64,000 bases of DNA from Kitasatospora aureofaciens (GTDB lineage: Bacteria > Actinomycetota > Actinomycetes > Streptomycetales > Streptomycetaceae). The notes under the pieces were generated by a model that ran no database searches, was not told the DNA's origin, and saw only the letters and a program-made list of their open reading frames with translations. A program made the position numbers and the translations under genes. Below, piece by piece: positions 53,437 through 62,176 of the stretch. The DNA lies in NCBI GenBank assembly GCA_000720845.1, contig JODU01000001.1:372001-436000 (forward strand). The letters are read 5' to 3'. Positions within the stretch are counted from its first letter, which is position 1. Every line of letters begins with the position of its first letter.

Positions 53437-54114
53437 TCACGTGGCGGTGTCGCCGGGCGTATCCGGTCGGGGGTCGTCCCCCGGCCGGGGCAGGCCGCCC
53501 GTCGCTCCAGATGTCGTGTCCTGTTGAGCGGTCCCCTCGGCGGCGGAACCCCTCAGGTCCCGCCCCGCCCGCTCGCTCTCGATGAGCTCGTTCAGCCAGC
53601 GCACTTCGCGCTCCACGGACTCCATTCCGTGGCGCTGCAGCTCAAGCGTGTAGTCGTCGAGTCGCTCCCGGGTGCGGGCCAGTGAGGACCGCATCTTCTC
53701 CAGGCGCTCCTCCAGCCGGCTGCGCCGGCCCTCGAGCACGCGCATGCGTACGTCTCGCGACGTCTGGCCGAAGAACGCGAAGCGAGCGGCGAAGGTCTCG
53801 TCCTCGTACGCGTCCGGGCCCGTCTGGGAGAGGAGCTGCTCGAAATGTTCCTTACCGTCGGCCGTCAACCGGTAGACGATCTTGGCGCGGCGTCCCGTGA
53901 GGGAAGCGGCGGCCTCGCCGACGTTCCCAGGTTCCTCGATCAACCAGCCGTTGGCGACCAGCGTCTTGAGGCAGGGGTAGAGCGTCCCGTAGCTGAACGC
54001 CCGGAACACACCCAGTGACGTGTTGAGCCGTTTGCGCAGCTCGTAGCCGTGCATCGGGGACTCGCGGAGCAGGCCGAGTACGGCGAACTCGAGGATGCCG
54101 GATCTCCGGCTCAT
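53437..54114 (-). CDS. PadR-family transcriptional regulator
   Basis: A 225-residue regulator: N-terminal PadR winged helix (ILEFAVLGLLRESPMHGYEL ... GTLYPCLKTLVANGWLIEE), then a long C-terminal helical dimerisation part (RRSRLEERLEKMRSSLARTRERL). A 27-bp palindrome lies 26 bp before its ATG, so it likely represses itself and the ino1 gene 44 bp downstream. The C-terminal 30 residues are Gly/Pro/Thr-rich. The ligand is unknown. Confidence 0.9.
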   Translation of the reverse strand: MSRRSGILEFAVLGLLRESPMHGYELRKRLNTSLGVFRAFSYGTLYPCLKTLVANGWLIEEPGNVGEAAASLTGRRAKIVYRLTADGKEHFEQLLSQTGPDAYEDETFAARFAFFGQTSRDVRMRVLEGRRSRLEERLEKMRSSLARTRERLDDYTLELQRHGMESVEREVRWLNELIESERAGRDLRGSAAEGTAQQDTTSGATGGLPRPGDDPRPDTPGDTAT

Positions 54115-54139
54115 CGTCGCCTCCTCTCGCCCTTATGCC

Positions 54140-54166
54140 GCGCTGATGTATCGACTCGATACATCA
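54140..54166. promoter_or_regulatory. PadR operator palindrome
   Basis: A perfect 27-bp palindrome (13-bp arms, 1-bp centre) holding ATGTATCGACTCGATACAT, which matches the ATGT...ACAT pattern of PadR operators. It is 26-52 bp before the padR start. The remaining part of the 352-bp gap 54115-54466 has no gene; TTGACG at 54283-54288 could be a -35 for the PBP gene but no clear -10 follows. Confidence 0.8.
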
Positions 54167-54466
54167 GCACGATAGAACGAGCTTCTGCGTGCGACAAGGG
54201 GGGAACTGGTGAACGGGGTCACATCAGGGTTTCATCGCGAGCAAGTTGCCTGATTTGAGGTGAACTTCGGGCCGCGGGGGTTTTGACGGTGCGTAGTGTG
54301 TGCGCCATGCAGACCACCGGGAACCGAGTGACGTCTGGGGGCGTCCCTGTCCCCGGTGCAGTACGGGTGAATGCGGAAGGGGCCGCATCCGTACTTCGGG
54401 GGGACCGGAAACCAGCCGCCTTTACCAGGCGCGCAAAGGTGCGCCTGCCCGAGGAGTAGTCGTTCG

Positions 54467-57163
54467 ATGAGCGAGCACCGTCGCAAACCGCCGCAGCCGC
54501 AGGGAGGCGGACGTGCCGCGGCCCGACGTGGTCAGTCCGGCTCGTCCTCCGGCCGCCGTGCGGCACCGCGAGGCGCCACAGGGTCTCCGTCCGGCTCGTA
54601 CGGTCCGGACGAGGAGCAGCGGCCGTACGCGAGTCGCGCCGAAGCCCGGCGTGCGGCACAGCGGAACGGGGGCGGCCGTCGCAGAGCGGCCGAGCCGGGC
54701 CGCGGCCGACGAGGGGCACCCGGCGGCTCGGCAGGGCCCGGACGAGGACGAGCCGCGGCGCCCGGCAAGAAGCGGATGATCGACTACCCGCGCCATGACA
54801 AGGACGGGTGGCACCGCTGGGTGCCGTCCTGGAGGCTCGTCTCCGGGCTGTGCATCGCGTTCTTCGGCTGCTTGGTCGGTGCCGCCGGTCTCGCGTACGC
54901 CATGGTGAGCGTGCCAGTCGTCGACGATTCCGCCACGGCGCAGAACAACGTCTACTACTGGGCCGACAACACCCAGATGGTGGCCACGGGCGGTGACCGC
55001 AACCGTCAGAACGTCAATCTCTCGCAGATCCCCAAGGCGATGCGCAACGCCGTGATCTCGCAGGAGAACAAGACGTTCTACTCCGACAGCGGCGTCGACC
55101 CCAAGGGCATCGCCCGTGCCGTGTTCAACATGGCCAAGGGCGGCGAGACGCAGGGTGGCTCCACCATCACCCAGCAGTACGTGAAGAACGCGATGCTCAA
55201 CGACCAGTCGCAGACGATCTCCCGCAAGGTCAAGGAGATCTTCGTATCGATCAAGGTCGGCGCCGAGGAGCCGAAGGACAAGATCCTCGAGGGCTACCTG
55301 AACTCCGCCTACTACGGCCGCGGCGCCTACGGCATCCAGGCCGCCGCACGGGCGTACTTCAACGTCGACGCCGTCGACCTCAACCCGGGACAGTGTGCCT
55401 TCCTGTCGGCGGTGCTCAAGGGCGCCACCTACTACGACCCGGCGGGATCGGTCTCGATCGATCCGGTGGGAGCCACGCCCGAGGCCAACAGGAAGCGGGC
55501 ACACTCCCAGATGCAGGACACCCTCGACAAGATGGTGGAATACGGGCATCTGAGTCAGACGGAACGGGCCAAGTACACCGAGCTCCCCGCCACCCAGAAC
55601 CCGCAGTCGAACGCGAAGCTGGGCGGCCAGATCGGCTACCTCGTCAGGCTCGCGAAGTCTTCCGTGCTCAAGAGCGGCAAGGTCACGGAGCAGCAGCTGG
55701 AGAAGGGCGGCTACTCGATCTACACGACCTTCGAGAAGAAGAAGGTCGACGAGCTCGAGAAGGCGGTCCAGAAGGTCTACAAGGAGAAGATCGACCCCAA
55801 GAAGCGCCCCAAGACGGACACCCACGTCCAGTTCGGCGGTGCGTCCATCGACACCCAGACCGGGGCGATCAAGGCCATCTACGGGGGCGAGGACGCCACC
55901 AAGCACTTCACCAACAACGCCGACGTGACCGGTGCCCAGGTCGGTTCGACCTTCAAGCCGTTCGTGCTCGCGGCCGCGATGAAGTGGGGTGTGCGCGACC
56001 CGGACCTCGGTGAGGTCCAGGCGCAGGACGAGCGCACGGTCGTCTCTCCGAAGAGCCTCTACAGCGGCAAGAACGACCTCAAGATCAATAACTACGACGG
56101 GTCGATCTGGGAGAACGAGAAGGGCGAGCAGTGGCGGCAGGAGAACGACGGTCAGGACAACGTCGGTAGCCCGCCGGACTACAAGATCGACCTCCGTGAG
56201 GCCATGCGGGAGTCGGTGAACTCCGCCTTCGTGCAGCTCGGCATGGACGTCGGCCTGGACAAGGTGAAGGAGTCCGCCGTCGACGCCGGGCTCCTGGAGG
56301 ACAGCCTGGCCGGCTCCGGCTATCCGTCCTTCTCCATCGGTGTCTCGGACCCGAGCGCCATCCGCATGGCCGGCGCGTACGCCACCTTCGCCGACAGCGG
56401 TAAGCAGCGCGAGCCGTACTCCGTCACGAAGGTGACGAACAAGGACGGCACGATCTTCACGCACAAGGTCGAGGAGAAGCAGGCCTTCACCGCGAAGGTC
56501 GCCGACAACGTCACGGACGTCCTGAAGACAGTCGTCGAGAAGGGAACGGGTAAGAACGCCAGGCTCCCCGGTCGTGAGGTCGCCGGCAAGACCGGTACCA
56601 CCGACGGCAACAAGTCCGCCTGGTTCGTCGGCTACACCCCGCAGCTGTCGACCGCGATCAGCATGTACCGCTACCCGGACGACGAGACCATCAAGAACCG
56701 CACGTTCCTGGAGATGTTCGGAACCGGTGGCGAGAAGAAGATCCACGGTGCCTCCTTCCCGTCCACGATCTGGCAGGACTACATGTCCGATGCGGTCAAG
56801 AACATGAAGGTGGAGAAGTTCCCGAAGCCGGAGCCCATCGGCGAGGTCATCAACGACACCCCGCCGCCGACTCCCACGCCCTCCCCCTCGCCCTCCGCTT
56901 CCAAGACCAAGGAGACCAGCCCGTCACCGTCGCCGTCGCCCAGCGACACCGGGCCCAGTCCTTCCCCCTCCGTGACCGAGACCTGCGGTGTCTGGGACTG
57001 GAACTGCGACGACGGGAACAACGCCGGCAACAACAACGGCGGCAGCGGCCCAGGTGGCTCGGAGGGCAGCGGATCGCCATCACCGTCGGCCACCGAGACG
57101 GAGGGAGACGGCGGCAACAACGGAAACAGCCGGGGCAACACCATCTTGGGCCCGAACGGCTAG
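54467..57163 (+). CDS. Class A penicillin-binding protein (transglycosylase/transpeptidase)
   Basis: An 898-residue bifunctional PBP. A basic Arg/Gly/Pro-rich cytoplasmic tail of about 125 residues and one transmembrane helix (LVSGLCIAFFGCLVGAAGLAYA) precede a GT51 domain (QENKTFYSDSGVD with the catalytic Glu; GGSTITQQYVKN; YLNSAYYGRGAYGIQAAA) and a transpeptidase domain with Ser494 in GSTFKPF, SVN and KTGTT (Lys near 708). The C-terminus is a long Pro/Ser/Thr then Gly/Asn-rich stretch with CGVWDWNC, possibly a disulfide. GAGGAG lies before ATG 54467. It corresponds to SCO3901 and the ponA1 locus (Rv0050). Confidence 0.95.
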   Translation: MSEHRRKPPQPQGGGRAAARRGQSGSSSGRRAAPRGATGSPSGSYGPDEEQRPYASRAEARRAAQRNGGGRRRAAEPGRGRRGAPGGSAGPGRGRAAAPGKKRMIDYPRHDKDGWHRWVPSWRLVSGLCIAFFGCLVGAAGLAYAMVSVPVVDDSATAQNNVYYWADNTQMVATGGDRNRQNVNLSQIPKAMRNAVISQENKTFYSDSGVDPKGIARAVFNMAKGGETQGGSTITQQYVKNAMLNDQSQTISRKVKEIFVSIKVGAEEPKDKILEGYLNSAYYGRGAYGIQAAARAYFNVDAVDLNPGQCAFLSAVLKGATYYDPAGSVSIDPVGATPEANRKRAHSQMQDTLDKMVEYGHLSQTERAKYTELPATQNPQSNAKLGGQIGYLVRLAKSSVLKSGKVTEQQLEKGGYSIYTTFEKKKVDELEKAVQKVYKEKIDPKKRPKTDTHVQFGGASIDTQTGAIKAIYGGEDATKHFTNNADVTGAQVGSTFKPFVLAAAMKWGVRDPDLGEVQAQDERTVVSPKSLYSGKNDLKINNYDGSIWENEKGEQWRQENDGQDNVGSPPDYKIDLREAMRESVNSAFVQLGMDVGLDKVKESAVDAGLLEDSLAGSGYPSFSIGVSDPSAIRMAGAYATFADSGKQREPYSVTKVTNKDGTIFTHKVEEKQAFTAKVADNVTDVLKTVVEKGTGKNARLPGREVAGKTGTTDGNKSAWFVGYTPQLSTAISMYRYPDDETIKNRTFLEMFGTGGEKKIHGASFPSTIWQDYMSDAVKNMKVEKFPKPEPIGEVINDTPPPTPTPSPSPSASKTKETSPSPSPSPSDTGPSPSPSVTETCGVWDWNCDDGNNAGNNNGGSGPGGSEGSGSPSPSATETEGDGGNNGNSRGNTILGPNG

Positions 57164-57189
57164 CCAGGCCGGAGTCGCTGCGAATGGGC

Positions 57190-57203
57190 GTTTCACGTGA
57201 AAC
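57190..57203. other. parS centromere site 7
   Basis: Perfect 14-bp parS, 26 bp after the PBP stop; paired with site 8. Confidence 0.95.
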
Positions 57204-57211
57204 GCCCGCAC

Positions 57212-57225
57212 GTTTCACGTGAAAC
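57212..57225. other. parS centromere site 8
   Basis: Perfect parS 22 bp (two helical turns) from site 7, so two ParB dimers would bind on the same face of the DNA. Confidence 0.95.
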
Positions 57226-57227
57226 AG

Positions 57228-57262
57228 GGGCCGCCGCATCCACGAGGGTGCGGCGGCCCCGG
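57228..57262. terminator. G+C-rich hairpin after the parS pair
   Basis: GGGGCCGCCGCATC and GTGCGGCGGCCCC form a stem of about 12 bp. It probably ends PBP transcription, although no T-run follows. Confidence 0.6.
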
Positions 57263-57296
57263 CGTGTTCCCAGGTACGTACGGCAGGATGTGCCCC

Positions 57297-58796
57297 ATGC
57301 CCAGTGCAGAATCGACGCCAGCGAGCGTGCACGAGCCGGACCCGGTACGGCCGACCAGGGAGGACACGGTCGCTGCGGCCGGCAGCGAGCTGATCGGCGG
57401 CCCGCTGGGCCGACGCGCCCTGCTCGGCACGTCCTGGTGGACCCCCGTGCGGGTGATCGCGCTCGTGTCGATCGGCATGTTCGCCCTAGGACTGGTCCAG
57501 AAGGCACCCTGCTACAACGGCGCGTGGTTCTTCGGAGCCAGCTCCCAGTACACGCACGCGTGCTACTCGGACATCCCGCACCTCTACCAGGGCCGCGGGT
57601 TCGTCGACGGACTCGTGCCGTACTTCGACAAGCTCCCCGGCGACATGGAGTACCTGGAGTATCCCGTCCTGACCGGCCTGTTCATGGAGGTCGCGTCCTG
57701 GCTCACGCCGGGCAGCGGCACCATCCAGGACCAGGAGCAGTGGTACTGGATGGTCAACGCCGGGATGCTCATGGTCTGTGCGGCCGTGATCGCCGTCTGC
57801 GTGACCCGGACGCACACCCGACGCCCTTGGGACGGTCTGCTGGTCGCTCTGGCCCCCGCCTTCGCGCTGACCGCCACCGTCAACTGGGATCTGCTGGCGG
57901 TCGCTCTGACGGCCGCCGCCGTCCTCATGTGGTCCCGGGAGCGTCCGCTGGCCTTCGGCGTGCTGCTGGGCCTGGCCACGGCCGCCAAGCTCTACCCCTT
58001 CCTGATCCTCGGCCCCCTGCTCGTCCTGTGCTGGCGTGCGGGCAAATGGCGGGCGTTCGGGGCAGCGCTGGGAGGGGCGGCCGGCGCCTGGCTCGTGGTG
58101 AACCTGCCGGTGATGCTCTTCGCCTTCGACGGTTGGTCGAAGTTCTACACGTTCAGTCAGGAACGCGGCGTGGACTTCGGGTCCTTCTGGCTGATCCTGG
58201 GGCAGAACTCCGACAACCCGCTCAGCACCGAGACCGTCAACACCCTCGCCACGCTGCTCATGCTGCTGTGCTGCGGCGCCGTCGCGGCGCTCACACTGAC
58301 CGCACCCCGGCGCCCGCGCTTCGCCCAGCTGGCCTTCCTGATCGTCGCGGCGTTCATTCTCACCAACAAGGTCTACTCGCCGCAGTACGTGCTCTGGCTG
58401 GTGCCGCTGGCCGCGCTGGCCCGGCCGAAGTGGCGGGACTTCCTGATCTGGCAGGCCTGCGAGGTGGCCTACTTCCTCGGCATCTGGATGTACCTCGCGT
58501 ACACGACCAGCGGCGACGCCCACAAGGGCCTGCCGACGGACGGCTACCACTGGGCCATCGGCCTGCACCTGCTGGGAACGCTGTTCCTCTGCGCCATGGT
58601 GGTGCGCGACATCCTGATGCCGGACCGGGACCCGGTCCGACGCACGGGCGACGACGATCCGTCGGGCGGTGTGCTGGACGGCGCGGAGGACGTCTTCGTC
58701 CTGGGCCCCGCGGCCCGGACCGAGCAGCCCGCGGCCCACTTCGAAGGGCCACCGGTGCACTGGGGCAAGAGCCGGCAGCCGAACGGTTCGATCTGA
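57297..58796 (+). CDS. GT87-type membrane glycosyltransferase
   Basis: A 499-residue integral membrane protein with about ten hydrophobic helices. Signature elements are an external acidic loop after helix 1 (YSDIPHLYQGRGFVDGLVPYFD ... MEYLEYPVLTGLF) and NWDLLAVALTAAAVLMW, as in polyprenol-phosphate-mannose-dependent mannosyltransferases (PimE class, DUF2029). M. tuberculosis Rv0051 is in the same place beside ponA1. It may add mannose or another sugar to a lipid or wall glycan outside the membrane. ATG 57297 with CAGGA upstream; ATG 57288 is close. The C-terminal 60 residues are acidic and disordered. Confidence 0.85.
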   Translation: MPSAESTPASVHEPDPVRPTREDTVAAAGSELIGGPLGRRALLGTSWWTPVRVIALVSIGMFALGLVQKAPCYNGAWFFGASSQYTHACYSDIPHLYQGRGFVDGLVPYFDKLPGDMEYLEYPVLTGLFMEVASWLTPGSGTIQDQEQWYWMVNAGMLMVCAAVIAVCVTRTHTRRPWDGLLVALAPAFALTATVNWDLLAVALTAAAVLMWSRERPLAFGVLLGLATAAKLYPFLILGPLLVLCWRAGKWRAFGAALGGAAGAWLVVNLPVMLFAFDGWSKFYTFSQERGVDFGSFWLILGQNSDNPLSTETVNTLATLLMLLCCGAVAALTLTAPRRPRFAQLAFLIVAAFILTNKVYSPQYVLWLVPLAALARPKWRDFLIWQACEVAYFLGIWMYLAYTTSGDAHKGLPTDGYHWAIGLHLLGTLFLCAMVVRDILMPDRDPVRRTGDDDPSGGVLDGAEDVFVLGPAARTEQPAAHFEGPPVHWGKSRQPNGSI

Positions 58797-58811
58797 GCCA
58801 ACGAGTGAAAG

Positions 58812-58849
58812 GGCCGTACACGAGGGTCAGGAAGACGTCGTGTACGGCC
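58812..58849. terminator. Bidirectional terminator between GT87 gene and the racemase-like gene
   Basis: A perfect 12-bp stem (58812-58823 with 58838-58849), preceded by AAAG and followed by TTG, between convergent genes. Confidence 0.75.
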
Positions 58850-58872
58850 TTGTCGCGGGTACGGACCGCTCG

Positions 58873-59904
58873 CTAGCGATCGAGGATGCGGTCGAACTGC
58901 GTGGTGGTGTGCCGCAGATGGGCCACCAGCTCGTCACCCACCTTGGGCTCCGACGCGTCCGAGGGAACGAACAGGATCGACACCTGCATGTGCGGCGGCT
59001 CCGCGAACCAGCGCTGCTTGCCGCTCCAGACGAACGGCGAGAGATTCCGGTTGACCGTGGCGAGACCGGCCCGGGCGACACCCTTGGCGCGCGGCATGAC
59101 GCCGTGCAGCGCCTTCGGAGCCTCCAGTCCCACCCCGTGGGACGTACCGCCCGCCACGACCACCAGGAAGCCGTCCGAGGCGGCCTTCTGCTGCCGGTAG
59201 CCGAAACGCTCGCCCTTGGCGACGCGCGTGACGTCCAGGACCGCGCCGCGGTACTCGGTGGCCTCGTGGTCCCCCAGCCACAGCCGGGTGCCGATCCGGG
59301 CGCGGAAGCGGGTCTGCGGGAACTGCTGCTGGAGCCGGGCCAGTTCGTCGGCCTTGAGGTGGCTGACGAACATGGTGTGCAGCGGCAGCCGGGCCGCGCG
59401 CAGCCGGTCCATCCAGCCGATGACCTCCTCGACGGCGTCCGAGCCGTCGGTGCGGTCCAGCGGCAGGTGGATGGCGAAGCCCTCCAGCCGGACGTTCTCT
59501 ATGGCGGCGTGCAGTTGCGGCAGGTCCTGCTCGCTGATGCCGTGCCGCTTCATCGAGGACATCACCTCGATGACCACGCGCGCGCCCACCAGGCCGTACA
59601 CGCCGTCGATCGAGGACACCGAGCGCACGACCCGGTCGGGCAGCGGTACGGGTTCCTCACCGCGCCGGTACGGCGTCAGGACCAGCAGGTCACCACCGAA
59701 GAAGTCCTTGATGCGGGCGGCCTCGTAGGTGGTGCCGACGGCCAGCACGTCCGAGCCCAGCCGCGTGGCCTCCTCCGCCAGCCGCTCGTGGCCGAATCCG
59801 TAGCCGTTGCCCTTGCAGACCGGGACCAGCCCGGGGAACTGCTCCTGCACGTGCTTGTGGTGCGCCCGCCAGCGCGCGGTGTCGACGTAGAGCGTGAGCG
59901 CCAT
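58873..59904 (-). CDS. Alanine racemase-like PLP protein
   Basis: A 343-residue protein with the N-terminal alanine-racemase barrel motif LVPVCKGNGYGFGHERLA, where the lysine (near residue 31) is the PLP Schiff-base residue. The C-terminal beta domain is short and different from canonical Alr (no clear active-site tyrosine motif), so it may be a racemase or a related PLP enzyme. It follows femX by 61 bp in the same direction, the SCO3903-SCO3904 order, which suggests a role in amino acid supply for peptidoglycan cross-bridges. This is inference. Confidence 0.75.
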   Translation of the reverse strand: MALTLYVDTARWRAHHKHVQEQFPGLVPVCKGNGYGFGHERLAEEATRLGSDVLAVGTTYEAARIKDFFGGDLLVLTPYRRGEEPVPLPDRVVRSVSSIDGVYGLVGARVVIEVMSSMKRHGISEQDLPQLHAAIENVRLEGFAIHLPLDRTDGSDAVEEVIGWMDRLRAARLPLHTMFVSHLKADELARLQQQFPQTRFRARIGTRLWLGDHEATEYRGAVLDVTRVAKGERFGYRQQKAASDGFLVVVAGGTSHGVGLEAPKALHGVMPRAKGVARAGLATVNRNLSPFVWSGKQRWFAEPPHMQVSILFVPSDASEPKVGDELVAHLRHTTTQFDRILDR

Positions 59905-59965
59905 GGCCGGACCTGGAACCTTTCTCGTGGCTGTCAGAGGTGCGGATCGGGGAGGGGCTGTGCGG

Positions 59966-61087
59966 TCAGCGGCGCGACATGTAGATGTCGAGCGCCTTGT
60001 GGAGCAGCTTGTTCAGCGGGAAGTCCCACTCGCCGAGGTACTCGGCCGCCTGACCGCCCGTACCCACCTTGAACTGGATCAGACCGAAGAGGTGGTCGCT
60101 CTCGTCCAGCGAGTCGGAGATGCCGCGCAGGTCGTAGACGGTGGCGCCCAGGGCGTAGGAGTCGCGGAGCATGGCCCACTGCATGGCGTTCGACGGCCGG
60201 ACCTCGCGGCCGATGTTGTCGGAGGCGCCGTAGGAGTACCAGACGTGCCCGCCGACGACCAGCATGGTGGCCGCCGACAGGTTCACCCCGTTGTGCCGGG
60301 CGAAGTACAGCCGCATGCGGTTGGGGTCCTCGTTGTTGAGCGCCGCCCACATGCGCTGGAAGTACGAGAGCGGGCGCGGCCGGAAGTGGTCGCGCACGGC
60401 CGTGATCTCGTACAGGCGCTGCCACTCCTCGAGGTCGTGGTAGCCGCCCTGGACGACCTCGACACCGGCCTTCTCAGCCTTCTTGATGTTGCGGCGCCAC
60501 AGCTGGTTGAAGTTCTTGTGGACCTCTTCCAAGGAGCGGTTGGCGAGCGGGACCTGGAAGACGTAGCGGGGCTGGACGTCACCGAAGCCGGCGCCGCCGT
60601 CCTCGCCCTGCTGCCAGCCCATGCGGCGCAGTTTGTCGGCCACCTCGAAGGCGCGCGGTTCGATGTGGTCCGCCTCTATGTCCCGCAGGCGCTTGACGTC
60701 GGGGTCCTGGATGCCCTTCTTGATGGACGTCGCGTCCCAGCGCCGGATGATCACGGGCGGGCCCATCTTCACGGAGAAGGCGCCCTGCTGCTTGAGGTGC
60801 GCCAGCATCGGCTCCATCCAGTCCTGGAGGTTCGGCGCGAACCAGTTGATGACCGGACCCTCGGGCAGGTAGGCGAGGTAACGCTTGATCTTGGGCAGCT
60901 GCCGGTAGAGGACGAGCCCCACACCGACCAGCTCGCCGGTCCGGTCGTCGAACCAGCCGAGGTTCTCCGAGCGCCATTCCGCCTTGACGTCCGCCCATGC
61001 CGGGACCTGCATGTGACTCGCCGCCGGCAGACTCTGGATGTAGGCCAGATGCTGCTCGCGACTGATGGTCCTCAGGGTCAGGCTCAT
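59966..61087 (-). CDS. femX: FemX-type peptidoglycan bridge aminoacyltransferase
   Basis: A 373-residue FemABX/peptidyltransferase with two GNAT-like domains and a WRRNIKKAEKAGVEVV segment between them; a coiled-coil arm is not evident. Conserved features include MQVPAWADVKAEW, RRWDATSIKKG and the C-terminal DLRGISDSLDESDHLFGLIQFKVGTGG typical of the family. In Streptomyces FemX adds glycine to the peptide stem of lipid II from glycyl-tRNA; it is essential in S. coelicolor and relevant to vancomycin resistance. ATG 61087 with GGAGC upstream. Confidence 0.93.
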   Translation of the reverse strand: MSLTLRTISREQHLAYIQSLPAASHMQVPAWADVKAEWRSENLGWFDDRTGELVGVGLVLYRQLPKIKRYLAYLPEGPVINWFAPNLQDWMEPMLAHLKQQGAFSVKMGPPVIIRRWDATSIKKGIQDPDVKRLRDIEADHIEPRAFEVADKLRRMGWQQGEDGGAGFGDVQPRYVFQVPLANRSLEEVHKNFNQLWRRNIKKAEKAGVEVVQGGYHDLEEWQRLYEITAVRDHFRPRPLSYFQRMWAALNNEDPNRMRLYFARHNGVNLSAATMLVVGGHVWYSYGASDNIGREVRPSNAMQWAMLRDSYALGATVYDLRGISDSLDESDHLFGLIQFKVGTGGQAAEYLGEWDFPLNKLLHKALDIYMSRR

Positions 61088-61224
61088 TCGGGGCGCTCCT
61101 CGGGCTGGTGTGTCCCCATGGGTACAGGGGCTCCGGCTCTCGCGCGAAGCCTACTGCGCCCTGTGAGCGCCCCGTCCGGCGTACGGCTGGAAGGGCTTGT
61201 CCGGCGGGCGGCCGGCGGCGCGGA

Positions 61225-61530
61225 TCAGCCGACGAGGCCACCGTGGTAGATCCCGAAGAACAGGCCGAGTGCGGAGGCGCCGAGTCCCAGTACCAGGCCG
61301 AAGCGCTCCCGTGTCGTCTCGGACACGTACTGGCCGTATCCGCCGGTCAGGACACCGATGAGCCCCGCCCAGGAGGTCAGGACGTGCAGCCCGCGGAAGC
61401 TCGCCGTGGCGAGGGCCAGCACTCCCAGCACCGCGGTCACGGCCAGAAGCGAGTCCTGGAGGGGGTGTCGTTTGCCGTCGGTGGCCAGCAGGCCGGTCCG
61501 GGGCCTGGCGGGTCGCATGATCTGTGCCAT
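61225..61530 (-). CDS. Small membrane protein, unknown function
   Basis: A 101-residue protein with three hydrophobic helices (SLLAVTAVLGVLALATASF; LTSWAGLIGVLTGGYGQYV; GLVLGLGASALGLFFGIYHGG). AGGAGG lies before the ATG at 61530. It is conserved in Streptomyces beside rpsF (SCO3905 position). No function known. Confidence 0.8.
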   Translation of the reverse strand: MAQIMRPARPRTGLLATDGKRHPLQDSLLAVTAVLGVLALATASFRGLHVLTSWAGLIGVLTGGYGQYVSETTRERFGLVLGLGASALGLFFGIYHGGLVG

Positions 61531-61680
61531 GGAGAACCTCCTGCCGAAGGCAGTGTGTTTTAGCCCTCACATCCCTGAGTACCGATTGTGTCCCCTCGGG
61601 GCCGGATTTCAACCGCAAGGGCGCGGCCGGGTACGCTGTACCTTCCGCACCGGTGTCTGTTGCCGGCCATGACCGGGCCA

Positions 61681-61805
61681 CCTCCTCGGAGGAGGCCCGA
61701 TTGTCAGTGGGTCCTGGTTTACTCATTGATGCCGGTGCGAACGCATCGCAACCCTCCTGCCACGGAACGACCGTGGCCGCTGAGTCCAAAGGAGGTGGGT
61801 TCCAC
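61681..61805 (+). promoter_or_regulatory. rpsF leader with hairpins
   Basis: Three short hairpins in a row: CCTCC/GGAGG at 61681-61695, GATGC/GCATC at 61729-61749 with a CCG after GATG, and CCACGG/CCGTGG at about 61759-61775, then the AAAGGAGG ribosome site at 61789-61796. rpsF operons of many bacteria use an S6:S18-binding leader with a CCG bulge; the middle hairpin could be that. TACGCT at 61632-61637 is a possible -10. Confidence 0.35.
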
Positions 61806-62096
61806 ATGCGTCACTACGAGGTGATGGTCATCCTCGACCCCGATCTCGAGGAGCGCTCTGTCTCCCCGCTGATCGAGAACTTCCTCTCTGTCGTCCGTGA
61901 CGGCGGCGGAAAGGTCGAGAAGGTCGACACCTGGGGCCGTCGTCGTCTCTCGTACGAGATCAAGAAGAAGCCCGAGGGCATCTACTCGGTCATCGACCTG
62001 CAGGCCGAGCCTGCGGTCGTCAAGGAGCTCGACCGCCAGATGAACCTGAACGAGTCGGTCCTCCGGACCAAGGTCCTCCGTCCCGAGACCCACTGA
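61806..62096 (+). CDS. rpsF: 30S ribosomal protein S6
   Basis: A 96-residue protein starting MRHYEVMVILDPDLEE with WGRRRLSYEIKKKPEG in the middle, the S6 pattern. ATG 61806 has AAAGGAGG upstream. First gene of the rpsF-ssb-rpsR-rplI operon, which joins translation and replication in most bacteria. Confidence 0.98.
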   Translation: MRHYEVMVILDPDLEERSVSPLIENFLSVVRDGGGKVEKVDTWGRRRLSYEIKKKPEGIYSVIDLQAEPAVVKELDRQMNLNESVLRTKVLRPETH

Positions 62097-62176
62097 GCAC
62101 TCCCGCTCAGCTGATACCGGGATTCGAGTAGCAGCAACCAAGCAGCCAGAGCAGCAAACCCGCCGAGAGGTTCCCC

